A stretch of 64,000 nt of DNA from Daejeonella sp. Its GTDB lineage: Bacteria; Bacteroidota; Bacteroidia; Sphingobacteriales; Sphingobacteriaceae. The translations under genes were made by a program, and so were the position numbers. Below are positions 54,505-63,057 of the stretch, piece after piece. Positions within the stretch are counted from its first letter, which is position 1. Each line of letters opens with the position of its first letter. The stretch is taken from contig NZ_JAUYSS010000067.1 of assembly GCF_030695525.1 (NCBI RefSeq), positions 1-64,000 on the forward strand, given 5' to 3'. The notes beneath the pieces are model-generated. The model was not told the DNA's origin. It ran no database searches and saw only the letters and a list, made by a program, of their open reading frames with translations.

Positions 54505-55111
54505 GGCTCAAATTTATAAAATTTATATCAACGAAGTAGCTTTAATCATTACTGATTCTCAACCTACTGATATTCAAGACTATCAGGTACTTCAAGTTTC
54601 TAAGTTTAATTTTTTCAGCTTTTATGAACAGGCCAGGGAGCTTAGCAGCCCAAAGGTATTTCTCCTTTTAAGTAAAAATTTCAAGTCGCATTTCATGAAA
54701 ATTAAGCAATCCATGAAAATGATAAGGGCAGCAGGCGGACTTGTGAGTAATGAAGAAAAGCGCTACTTGTTTATTTTCAGAAATGGTAAATGGGATTTGC
54801 CAAAGGGGAAGCTGGATAGCGGAGAAACCATAAAAGAGGCTGCAGTTCGTGAAGTGGAAGAGGAGTGTGGTATTCAAATCAATAGCCTGGGAGAAAAAAT
54901 CTGTAATACGTATCATATCTATGAAATGAATCATGAACGAATATTAAAAAAAACTTCCTGGTACCGGATGTACGCTGTTAATCAGAAGGTATTGATCCCT
55001 CAGCTGGAAGAAGGAATCACAGATGTACGATGGCTTGCACCGGGCGATTTTATGATGATCAGGCAGAATACTTATCCCCTGATCAGGGATTTGCTGAATG
55101 CTGAGTTCTGA
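54503..55111 (+). CDS. NUDIX hydrolase
   Basis: The protein has 202 residues from the ATG at 54503. The first ~75 residues form an extra N-terminal domain (AQIYKIYINEVALIITD). The NUDIX box is GKLDSGETIKEAAVREVEEECGI (G-5x-E-7x-REVxEExGI) near residues 100-122, with all acidic residues intact. It should hydrolyse a nucleoside diphosphate linked to another moiety; the substrate is unknown. The longer frame upstream begins at a non-ATG codon inside pyrE and is less likely. The start codon overlaps that of pyrE. Confidence 0.85.
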   Translation: MAQIYKIYINEVALIITDSQPTDIQDYQVLQVSKFNFFSFYEQARELSSPKVFLLLSKNFKSHFMKIKQSMKMIRAAGGLVSNEEKRYLFIFRNGKWDLPKGKLDSGETIKEAAVREVEEECGIQINSLGEKICNTYHIYEMNHERILKKTSWYRMYAVNQKVLIPQLEEGITDVRWLAPGDFMMIRQNTYPLIRDLLNAEF

Positions 55112-55137
55112 TTTTCAAGCATTCAAGATTTCTGTTT

Positions 55138-55326
55138 GGTACCGTTTTGCCCATTTGCCCTGTAGAGGCGATATGTCATAATGGATTAGCTTCCGGAGAT
55201 TGGAAATTTGAATCAGAACGCGATTTCTTGCCGGAACTAAGCGGAGGAAAGGCCTGAATCAGCCTATAACACGCAGGTATTGATTTCCAAAATCTCATCA
55301 TTGTGCACCAGAGCCTTATATGACCA
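55138..55326 (+). repeat. Dispersed intergenic repeat, copy 3 (truncated MITE-like)
   Basis: It shares the right-hand core of copies 1 and 2: TTAGCTTCCGG, CAGAACGCGATTTCTTGCCGGAACT-like, GCGGAGGAAAGGCCTGAA, CAGCCTATAACACGCAGGTATTG, TTTCCAAAATC and CCAGAGCCTTA. The left part is shorter and the outer inverted repeats are not visible. It lies between the convergent NUDIX and coaD genes. Boundaries are approximate. Confidence 0.7.
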
Positions 55327-55362
55327 ATTTTAAAGTATTATTTTATCCTTCCCTTATCGAAT

Positions 55363-55830
55363 TCAGTGATTAATTAAATCAAAGGCCTCCTGAGGTATAA
55401 ACTGCCTCACATCCCCATTATTTCGCATAATATCACGAACAATTGTTGAACTTATGGATGAATAGCCTGGTTTGCTTACAATAAAGATACTTTCAATTTC
55501 AGGTACCAGGGCATGGTTCATCTGTGCGATTGCCTTCTCATATTCAAAATCTGAAACGGTTCGTATACCTCTGATCATGTAAGAGGCTTTGATCTTTTTG
55601 CAAAATTCAACGGTTAGACCTTCGTAAGTTTGAACTTCAACTTTAGGCTCATTAGCGAATACGGCTCTTAGCATTGCTTTTCTGATGTCGATACCGAGGT
55701 ATGGGGCTTTGGTACTGTTGAGGCCAATGCCGACGATAACTTTGTCAAAAAGAGGTAGGGAACGTTTCAATATATCAACGTGTGCTTTTGTAACCGGATC
55801 GAATGAGCCTGGAAATAGGGCGATCTTCAT
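55363..55830 (-). CDS. coaD: Phosphopantetheine adenylyltransferase
   Basis: The protein has 155 residues, normal for CoaD, which makes dephospho-CoA from phosphopantetheine and ATP. The nucleotidyl-transferase signature FPGSFDPVTKAHVDIL contains T-x-x-H in place of the usual H-x-G-H, the commonly tolerated Bacteroidota variant. YMIRGIRTVSDFEYEKAIAQMN and SKPGYSSISSTIVRD match the family. It is followed by the rsmD gene upstream on the same strand after a 111-bp gap. Confidence 0.94.
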   Translation of the reverse strand: MKIALFPGSFDPVTKAHVDILKRSLPLFDKVIVGIGLNSTKAPYLGIDIRKAMLRAVFANEPKVEVQTYEGLTVEFCKKIKASYMIRGIRTVSDFEYEKAIAQMNHALVPEIESIFIVSKPGYSSISSTIVRDIMRNNGDVRQFIPQEAFDLINH

Positions 55831-55941
55831 GATTTTTTTGTTTTTACCGCCAAGGGCGGCTCGATTAATTAAATTAGTCTGTATGAATTCAGAAATTCTT
55901 TTATTAAGCTTTTTGATTAAAGTAAAATTAATTGAATATAA

Positions 55942-56496
55942 TCAATCTTCATTTATGCTCTGCTTTTCCTGAAAAAAGCTGAATGAAGAGGAGCCATACT
56001 TACGCTGTTCAACATAGCCCGGGTGATTATCCAGTTTTTTCATGCTTGGATGTTCTATAATCAGATAGCCATCAGGTTTTAAGAGTTTATGATCAAAAAT
56101 TTTTGATGCAATTATATTGATCTGCGGGAGGTCGTAAGGTGGGTCAGCAAATATCAGGTCATACTTTTCTGTTTCAGATTCCAGAAATTTGAATACATCA
56201 GCCTTAAGCGGTTTTATTGCCTGAAGATCGTACTGTTTAACTAATGTTTTGAGGTAATTATAGCATCCAAAGTCACGGTCCACTGAGCGGATATCAGGAA
56301 CTCCTCGTGATGCAAATTCTACTGAAATATTTCCGGTTCCGCTAAAAAGGTCTAAAACCCGGATTTTTTCAAAATCAAACTGGTTATAAAGAATGTTAAA
56401 CAGGGCTTCCTTTGCAACATCCGTAGTTGGTCTGACAGGCAATTTTGCTGGAGGGTTTAAACGCAGGCCTTTTAAATCTCCGCCAATTATTCGCAT
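55942..56496 (-). CDS. rsmD: 16S rRNA (guanine966-N2)-methyltransferase-like RsmD
   Basis: The protein has 184 residues. It opens MRIIGGDLKGLRLNPPAKLPVRPTTD as RsmD does, with the SAM site VLDLFSGTGNISVEFASRG and the catalytic FADPPYDLP (N/DPPY). It should methylate G966 of 16S rRNA in the 30S subunit. Its start overlaps the DUF3822 stop by 10 bp, and this pairing is conserved in Bacteroidota. Confidence 0.92.
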   Translation of the reverse strand: MRIIGGDLKGLRLNPPAKLPVRPTTDVAKEALFNILYNQFDFEKIRVLDLFSGTGNISVEFASRGVPDIRSVDRDFGCYNYLKTLVKQYDLQAIKPLKADVFKFLESETEKYDLIFADPPYDLPQINIIASKIFDHKLLKPDGYLIIEHPSMKKLDNHPGYVEQRKYGSSSFSFFQEKQSINED

Positions 56497-57341
56497 TCGT
56501 CCAAACTAAGCAGTGAAAAATAGGTATGAGGACGTATTTTATGGAACATTTCGGGATGATTAACAATTAATCTGCCATCTGCATACACCGGAGATTCAAA
56601 ATATTTCAGGATTCTCTGATAGTATTCATCATTTTCGGAAGCCACATTTCCAGACATAATTACTTTTGTATTTGTTGTCTCAAGTGCTAATAAATCAATT
56701 GTGTTCAGTAAATAGTAATTGAATTCATCTGCATTGATACATTCAAGTTTGTTGTATAATACAAGATCAGATTTATTCAAGCAAGCGATCTGGATATGAT
56801 CATCATGGAAATCGATGAATAAGCAGATGCCGTTTCTATCAGGGTTGGTTTTTTTTATGCCTTCAATAAAGGAAGTAGCCTGACTATAGATGCGAGGTTT
56901 CTGAAAGATATGGTTAAGAGCACTATTGAAATTGGCATCAATTGCGAAAACATTTCTGATTTTTGAAGTTCTGATCCTGTTTGTGAGTATTAAATCAGAA
57001 GCCAAAGGCTTGATGAATTTTGCATATTCCTGCTCATTCTCATTCTCATATAATTCTTCCGGGATGAATGTGTACTTATAAGAGTCGAAAGAGACCCGGA
57101 TTTTACTAAAAGGGTACTTAAATTCCTTTTTAGTTTCAGGAAGTTTCTCTATCGCAAACATCAGATCAGCCAGATTGCTCATCTCTGGTAATTCATATTC
57201 TGCCAGAGCTTTAAGTTCATCCCTTACCTTATCAATAATTGCGTATTGAAGTTTGCCGGTACCTACATGGATCAATAGATCGCACTTGGCTGCCGTTTGA
57301 GATTGTAAGCTATTGTCAACTAAGTGAAGTAATTTGATCAT
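56487..57341 (-). CDS. DUF3822 family protein
   Basis: The protein has 284 residues from the ATG at 57341 (earlier in-frame TTG codons overlap a -7 box). It matches DUF3822: CDLLIHVGTGKLQYAIID near the start, FIPEELYENENEQEYAKFI near 95, and FIDFHDDHIQIACL / LVLYNKLECINADEFNYYLLNTID in the second half. The fold resembles actin-like ATPases with two duplicated beta-sheet lobes, but ATP-binding motifs are not obvious. Function unknown; co-transcription with rsmD is certain from the overlap. Confidence 0.85.
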   Translation of the reverse strand: MIKLLHLVDNSLQSQTAAKCDLLIHVGTGKLQYAIIDKVRDELKALAEYELPEMSNLADLMFAIEKLPETKKEFKYPFSKIRVSFDSYKYTFIPEELYENENEQEYAKFIKPLASDLILTNRIRTSKIRNVFAIDANFNSALNHIFQKPRIYSQATSFIEGIKKTNPDRNGICLFIDFHDDHIQIACLNKSDLVLYNKLECINADEFNYYLLNTIDLLALETTNTKVIMSGNVASENDEYYQRILKYFESPVYADGRLIVNHPEMFHKIRPHTYFSLLSLDECE

Positions 57342-57347
57342 CAACAA

Positions 57348-57355
57348 CAAAAATA
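57348..57355 (-). promoter_or_regulatory. -7 box TATTTTTG before DUF3822
   Basis: On the minus strand TATTTTTG ends 6 bp before the ATG at 57341, suggesting a very short or absent leader. Confidence 0.5.
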
Positions 57356-57464
57356 TAGTTTCTCAGCAATATTTTATCCATAGAGCTGATTTACTCTCCT
57401 AATTATTTTCAATCCATTTTGTGCTTTCGAAAAAAAATAGATTCATTATTTGCAATTTGCAGGA

Positions 57465-58889
57465 ATGTATATCCGGGATCTAATCGAGCAAAATTTTGGC
57501 AATATACCTACCGCCCAGCAGAGAGAAGTGTTTGTTATGCTGGAGAAATTTCTTACATCAGCAAACGCTGATGAATGCTTCATTCTGAAAGGCTATGCAG
57601 GTACCGGTAAAACTACCTTGATCAGTGCACTGGTAAAAGTTCTTCCGCAACTAAAGTTAAAATCAGTTTTACTCGCACCTACAGGCCGGGCAGCAAAAGT
57701 AATCAGTAATTATTCGGGTAAAAAAGCATTTACCATTCACAAGAAAATTTACCGGAAAAAGGTTGCTGCAAGCCCTGAAATGAATTTCGTTTTGGGTGAG
57801 AATATCATGGAGAATACCTTGTTTATCATTGATGAAGCTTCTATGATCTCCGATCAGGTGCATGATTACAGCAGGCAGAGTCTTTTGCAGGATTTGATTT
57901 CCTATGTTTACAATGGTAAGAATTGTAAACTGATGCTGGTAGGGGATACGGCACAATTGCCGCCGGTAGGTTCAGCGATAAGTCCGGCACTGAACAGTCA
58001 ATTTATTTCCGATCATTTTCGATTGAGTGTTTTAACTTTTGAACTAACTGATGTAGTTCGTCAGGAAAAGGAATCCGGAATACTGTTTAATGCTACTCAA
58101 CTCCGTGAATTGATACGAAAAGGAGAGGAGGTCTTTCCAAAATTTAAGATCAAAGGATACAAGGACATTTTCAGGATGACGGGTGAACGTCTTGTTGAAG
58201 GCCTGAACTATGCCTATGATAAATATGGAATGGAGAATACCATTGTAATCTGCCGCTCCAATAAAAATGCGAATGCCTACAATCAAAATATCCGTAACCG
58301 GATTCTTTACCGGGAAGAGGAGTTAAGTGGTGGCGACCACATTATGGTTGTTCGGAATAATTATTTCTGGCTAAAACCGGAAGATAACAGCGGGGATTTT
58401 ATTGCAAACGGAGATATTGCCCGGATAAGGAAGGTAAGAAGAATTGAGGAGCAGTATGGGTTCCGCTTTGCTGAGCTTGTTATTGAGCTGCTTGATTATC
58501 CTGAGGAGGAACCTCTGAGCTGTAAAGTGATGCTGGATACTCTGTATTCTGAAACACCAAGCCTTTCAAATGCCGACAATAAACGCTTTTATGAAGCTGT
58601 ATTGCAGGATTATATGCATATCGAAAATAAGAAATTCAGAATGGAGGAATTAAAAAAGGATCCATACTACAATGCCCTCCAGATAAAATTCGCCTTTGCT
58701 GTCACATGCCATAAAGCTCAGGGTGGCCAATGGCCTGCTGTTTTTATTGATCAGGGATATCTTACAGATGAAATGCTGAACACTGAATTTTTAAGATGGT
58801 TGTATACTGGTGTTACCCGCTCTAATAAGGAGTTATTTCTGGTCAATTTTAGTGATCAGTTTTTTCTGGAGAATTCTAATTCTATTTAG
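57465..58889 (+). CDS. RecD-like superfamily 1B DNA helicase
   Basis: The protein has 474 residues from the ATG at 57465. Walker A is GYAGTGKTT near residue 45, motif Ia LLAPTGRAAKVI, motif II IIDEASMISD, motif III LVGDTAQLPPVG, IV DVVRQEKESGI and the UvrD-C2/motif VI segment FAVTCHKAQGGQWPAVFID followed by WLYTGVTRS. It is about the length of the small stand-alone RecD/AAA_30 helicases of this phylum, lacking RecD2's N-terminal domains. It probably unwinds 5'-3'. The substrate process is unknown. Confidence 0.9.
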   Translation: MYIRDLIEQNFGNIPTAQQREVFVMLEKFLTSANADECFILKGYAGTGKTTLISALVKVLPQLKLKSVLLAPTGRAAKVISNYSGKKAFTIHKKIYRKKVAASPEMNFVLGENIMENTLFIIDEASMISDQVHDYSRQSLLQDLISYVYNGKNCKLMLVGDTAQLPPVGSAISPALNSQFISDHFRLSVLTFELTDVVRQEKESGILFNATQLRELIRKGEEVFPKFKIKGYKDIFRMTGERLVEGLNYAYDKYGMENTIVICRSNKNANAYNQNIRNRILYREEELSGGDHIMVVRNNYFWLKPEDNSGDFIANGDIARIRKVRRIEEQYGFRFAELVIELLDYPEEEPLSCKVMLDTLYSETPSLSNADNKRFYEAVLQDYMHIENKKFRMEELKKDPYYNALQIKFAFAVTCHKAQGGQWPAVFIDQGYLTDEMLNTEFLRWLYTGVTRSNKELFLVNFSDQFFLENSNSI

Positions 58890-58899
58890 TGATTTAAAA

Positions 58900-59661
58900 C
58901 TATTCACTGTATTTGAAATAGAAGTTAATAGTGATTTTCATTGACTTCAGGTATGAAAGGAGCATGTTAATGAACATAATAATTCCAATCATTTCACAAC
59001 TCTCTTCCAAAGTTGTCACTAAATTATACATCAGATCTTTAGGACTTTGCTCCAGATTGATAAATATCTTAGCACTTAAAGTTTCCAGACCAATTGCACC
59101 GCCTAAAAAAATGAGGCATGAGCAAAAGAAGCCTTTTATATAAGGTTTCGGTAAGGCTTTTAAAAATTGAAAGTAGTACAGGGAAAAACCGGTCATGAAA
59201 ATAACTCCCAAAATAACCCAGGGGAACCTCATGTAACCGTTAAGATGAAAAGTCTGTACCAGGGGGTCGATGGTCATTTCGTGAAAGCCTGCAATTTCAT
59301 CTATTGATAAAAGAACAAACAGGATTGAAAGAATCCTCCAGTGTAGAGTAAAGGGATCATTAACCCTTGACTTTAAATTTGTAATTAAGGCTAATAAAAT
59401 TCCTGCGAATAACAGGTTAATTGCTGAAAAGTAGGTAGGTATGGTTTCTTCATCATCAAAATAGAACTTTTTAAATCCATAAAAATTGGTATATCCTGCT
59501 TCAGTTAAAAAGACTACTGCAAGATTGAATGAAAGTTGTATCAGGAAAGCGAAGTATAGAAAAATTTTGATCTTTGGGATGTCAATATATATATGGTTGG
59601 CAAAATAAGCAGTTTTTTGAAAGTACTTATCACTTGCATCATCTTTTTCCTGAGTCTGCAT
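58900..59661 (-). CDS. Hypothetical multi-spanning membrane protein with buried His/Glu residues
   Basis: The protein has 253 residues and about seven hydrophobic helices. Conserved-looking charged residues sit in or next to helices: LSIDEIAGFHEMTID near 120-135, and TLEESCEMIGIIMF near 220. The pattern (acidic pairs plus His in membrane) is reminiscent of metal-dependent membrane hydrolases, but I cannot assign one. It converges on the RecD-like gene with 10 bp between stops. It has no operon partner. Confidence 0.6.
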   Translation of the reverse strand: MQTQEKDDASDKYFQKTAYFANHIYIDIPKIKIFLYFAFLIQLSFNLAVVFLTEAGYTNFYGFKKFYFDDEETIPTYFSAINLLFAGILLALITNLKSRVNDPFTLHWRILSILFVLLSIDEIAGFHEMTIDPLVQTFHLNGYMRFPWVILGVIFMTGFSLYYFQFLKALPKPYIKGFFCSCLIFLGGAIGLETLSAKIFINLEQSPKDLMYNLVTTLEESCEMIGIIMFINMLLSYLKSMKITINFYFKYSE

Positions 59662-59861
59662 ACATCTGTTATTTTAGATTAATACATTTTAATATGAGAA
59701 TTTAACAGTTTATTACGAATACAAATTATAGATTTTTAGCAATTAAATTCTGTCAAAATGGTCTGATGAAAAATTTTCTGGTTAGAAAATAATTTCTTCT
59801 TGCGACATTAATGATTTATTAATATGACAGAAAACATTCCCATTCCAATAAGAACGATTCC

Positions 59862-61352
59862 TTATTTCTTCAATAACTCATTTTGAAGCAGACTTTTCAA
59901 TTCACCCAATTTTGCAGGAACAGAAGCAGCGAGATTATATCTTTCAAAAGGATCTCTGCTCAGATCGTAGAGTTGTTCTGCTTCATCATTCCCATATTCG
60001 ATATCGACTTTAGGATTGTAAGCAGGGCCTTTATTCGGTTTAATATACTTCCAGTTGCCTTGTACAATACTTAAGGTGCCTGATTGCTCGATAATATGAG
60101 CTCTGCCTTTACTATCGGTACCCGACCAGGTTTTTAGCTGATCCTGACTGTCTGAAGCTGAAGCTACATCATATTTCTGATTCGTTAGTCCGGCCATTGT
60201 TGCCAAAAAATCGATCTGTGATACCAATGCACTAGAGGTTTCGTCTGCTTTTACGGATGGATGCCTGACAATAAATGGCACCCGTGTACCTGCTTCAAAG
60301 GCACTGTATTTTCCTCCCCTTAAGCCTGCAGCGGGCTTATGTTTTCCAATATTCTCTTTTGAACCATCATGGTATCCATCATCCACAACGGGTCCGTTAT
60401 CACTTGTCAGAATAACCATAGTGTTTGAACTTAGTTGAAGCGAATCGAGTAATTTCATAAGCTGCCCAACTGAATCATCAAACTGCAAAATTGCATCGCC
60501 TCTGTTTCCAAGGCCACTTTTGCCAAGGAATCTGGAATTAGGTACTCTCGGAACATGAATATCATGGGTGGAGAAAAACAGGAAGAATGGATTTTGGCTA
60601 TTCTTTGAAATAAATTCCTTGGCTTTATCAGTAATACGCTGGGCAATATCTTCATCCTTCCATAGGGCGCTGGTTCCGCCAGTCATGTAACCTATACGAC
60701 CTACTCCGTTGACTATGGTGTTATCATGCCCGTCTGAATGTTTCATTCTTAAAAGTTCAGGATTTTCTTTTCCTGTGGGCCATTGGCCTATTTTATTTAC
60801 ATAATTCACCTGAATTGGGTCCTTAGGATCTAGATTTATTACCCGATCATTTTCAACATAAACACAAGGTACCCTATCGCCGGTAGCAGGGATAAGAAAT
60901 GCGTAATTAAATCCGATGTCAAGCGGCCCATTAGTTATTTTCCCATTCCAATTTGGGCCTTCAGCACCGCCCAGGCCCAGATGCCATTTACCAACAACAG
61001 CCGATTGATAGCCTGCTTTTCCGAAGACCGTAGCCACACTCTGCTGCCCGCCTTTAATTAATGCAGAAGCATCTCCCGGTGCGATCCCGGTATCATTCCG
61101 ACGAAATGCATAACGGCCGGTTAACAAAGAATATCGGGACGGGGTGCAGGTTGCCGAAGTACTATGGCTCCTCGTGAATTTTATTCCTTGTTTTGCTAAT
61201 TTGTCAATATTGGGTGTTTTTATAGCTTTAGCACCGTAGCAACTTAGATCGCCATAACCAAGGTCATCGGCATAAATGAGTATTACATTTGGCTTCTGTG
61301 CGAATGGTTCTGCAGCCAGAATCATGAATAATATTAAAAATCTATACTTCAT
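59862..61352 (-). CDS. Sulfatase (CTPSR type)
   Basis: The protein has 496 residues, including a signal peptide (1-~19). The metal-binding DD (LIYADDLGYGDLS, Asp29-Asp30) and the sulfatase signature CTPSR (Cys69, converted to formylglycine) lie in TSATCTPSRYSLLTGR; VGKWHLG and FFLFFSTHDIHVPR and VILTSDNGPV follow, all typical of formylglycine sulfatases. It probably desulfates a glycan. It lies 32 bp after a second sulfatase on the same strand, and a third is divergent; the maturase is not in this window. Confidence 0.94.
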   Translation of the reverse strand: MKYRFLILFMILAAEPFAQKPNVILIYADDLGYGDLSCYGAKAIKTPNIDKLAKQGIKFTRSHSTSATCTPSRYSLLTGRYAFRRNDTGIAPGDASALIKGGQQSVATVFGKAGYQSAVVGKWHLGLGGAEGPNWNGKITNGPLDIGFNYAFLIPATGDRVPCVYVENDRVINLDPKDPIQVNYVNKIGQWPTGKENPELLRMKHSDGHDNTIVNGVGRIGYMTGGTSALWKDEDIAQRITDKAKEFISKNSQNPFFLFFSTHDIHVPRVPNSRFLGKSGLGNRGDAILQFDDSVGQLMKLLDSLQLSSNTMVILTSDNGPVVDDGYHDGSKENIGKHKPAAGLRGGKYSAFEAGTRVPFIVRHPSVKADETSSALVSQIDFLATMAGLTNQKYDVASASDSQDQLKTWSGTDSKGRAHIIEQSGTLSIVQGNWKYIKPNKGPAYNPKVDIEYGNDEAEQLYDLSRDPFERYNLAASVPAKLGELKSLLQNELLKK

Positions 61353-61384
61353 ATTTGTGTGTTGAAACTTTGGTCTATAAAATA

Positions 61385-62905
61385 TTAGTTCCTGATGATT
61401 TTTGGGTCAATAAATTCCCAATCAAGTATATGAGGATGAATATGCTCCCGCTTTACAATGGCATTCATCTTTTCAATAATCTCAGGATGGTGAGCAGCAA
61501 GATTATTGCGCTCAAATTTGTCAGTTGCAAGATCAAAAAGCTCCCAGGCTCCTTTTGGGTTCTTTCTAACATCTCTTTTTACCCCTTTCCAGTTTCCGAT
61601 TCTTACAGCCAGTTGACCTCCATTTTCCGGATACTCAAAATAAAGAAATTCATGTTTTGTCTGCTCTGTTTTCTTATCTAATAATTCGGGAAGTAAAGAT
61701 TTTCCATCTGATTTGGAAATTTTTGAGCCAGTCAACTCTGCAAGGGTAGGCATAATATCATACTGAATGGAAACATGATCGCTAACTGTATTAGCTTTGA
61801 TATGATTTGGCCATCTTGCTATGAAAGGTACCCTGATTCCACCTTCATAGAGATCCATTTTTAAACCACGTAACCCTGAAACACTGTTAAAAAATCTGGT
61901 ATCAACCCCTGCCGAAAATGTAGCCCCATTATCGCTTGAAAACATAATGATCGTGTTCTCATCTAATCCGAGTTGTTTAATCCTGTTCATAATAATCCCA
62001 ACCTGGTCATCCAAAAATGTAATCATTGCAGCATAGGTGGAGAGCGGGTATTTATTGGGTGCATAACCATTTTCACCGAAATAGGGCTTTTCATCAAACT
62101 GACCGATATATTTCCTGACATATTCCTCAGGAGCCTGCAATGCAAGGTGTGGCAGGGTATAGGGCAGGTATAAAAAGAATGGCTGTTTACTGTTTTTTTC
62201 AATAAAACTCAGTGCTTTCTGCGTGAATTTTGCAGGAGCATAATCTTTGCCCCTGAACTTTTCAAAATCGCCGTCCGTAGCAGTTTTTGGATCAATTTTC
62301 CCATGAACATGGAATGAATGATTGTTTAAAGCATCCCATTTGTCGTTTTCCCAAAGATGTGTTGGGTAAAAATTATGTGCCTGCTTCTGATCAAGAACCC
62401 CGTAATAATAATCAAATCCTTGGTTCAGTGGACTGCCGGTAGTGTTTGTAACTCCCATTCCCCATTTCCCGACAAGGCCGGTATGGTAGCCTCTTTCCTT
62501 CAGCATTTTGGCAATTGTGTAGGCGCCTTCATGTAAGGGCATTTGTCCACCCTCCAGACTATCAGCAAAACCCCCCATTTCATAATTCCCTCTGATGTAG
62601 GAGTGTCCTGAATGTTTGCCTGTCATCAATATACTTCTGGATGGAGCGCATACGGGTGCTCCACTGTAGTGCTGTGTAAAACGCATTCCCTCCTTTGCCA
62701 TCTGGTCAAGATTAGGAGTTTTTATTTTTGTTTGACCATAGCTGCCCAATTCTCCATAACCAAGATCGTCTGCATAAATGTAAATGATGTTTGGTTTTGT
62801 TTTTTGCTGCTGTGCTATCGTCAGTAATGGGATCAGAGAAAATAAAATATACAGGCCTGGAATCTTCAGGGATTTTTTTAAGAGATTTCCTGACAATTTG
62901 AACAT
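61385..62905 (-). CDS. Sulfatase (CAPSR type)
   Basis: The protein has 506 residues from the ATG at 62905 (Met16 of the longest frame); the added upstream residues do not resemble a signal peptide. The signal peptide (1-~32) is followed by IYADDLGYGELG and the signature CAPSR (Cys86) in SGAPVCAPSRSILMTG. VGKWGMG, LPHLALQAP and MFSSDNGATFS complete the active site. It should desulfate an extracellular glycan. The next sulfatase starts 32 bp downstream, so they form an operon. Its start is 152 bp from the divergent third sulfatase. Confidence 0.92.
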   Translation of the reverse strand: MFKLSGNLLKKSLKIPGLYILFSLIPLLTIAQQQKTKPNIIYIYADDLGYGELGSYGQTKIKTPNLDQMAKEGMRFTQHYSGAPVCAPSRSILMTGKHSGHSYIRGNYEMGGFADSLEGGQMPLHEGAYTIAKMLKERGYHTGLVGKWGMGVTNTTGSPLNQGFDYYYGVLDQKQAHNFYPTHLWENDKWDALNNHSFHVHGKIDPKTATDGDFEKFRGKDYAPAKFTQKALSFIEKNSKQPFFLYLPYTLPHLALQAPEEYVRKYIGQFDEKPYFGENGYAPNKYPLSTYAAMITFLDDQVGIIMNRIKQLGLDENTIIMFSSDNGATFSAGVDTRFFNSVSGLRGLKMDLYEGGIRVPFIARWPNHIKANTVSDHVSIQYDIMPTLAELTGSKISKSDGKSLLPELLDKKTEQTKHEFLYFEYPENGGQLAVRIGNWKGVKRDVRKNPKGAWELFDLATDKFERNNLAAHHPEIIEKMNAIVKREHIHPHILDWEFIDPKIIRN

Positions 62906-63057
62906 TTTAGGAATTGAATTTGAACTACAATATAGAAAAATTGTATTCAATTTTAAGACAATTTCCCAGTTGTGTTTAAGAAAAACTGACTTCCGTTTTC
63001 AATCAAGCTTTTTTATTACCTGAACAAATTTTTGGTTTTATTAACTATTTTAGTCAG

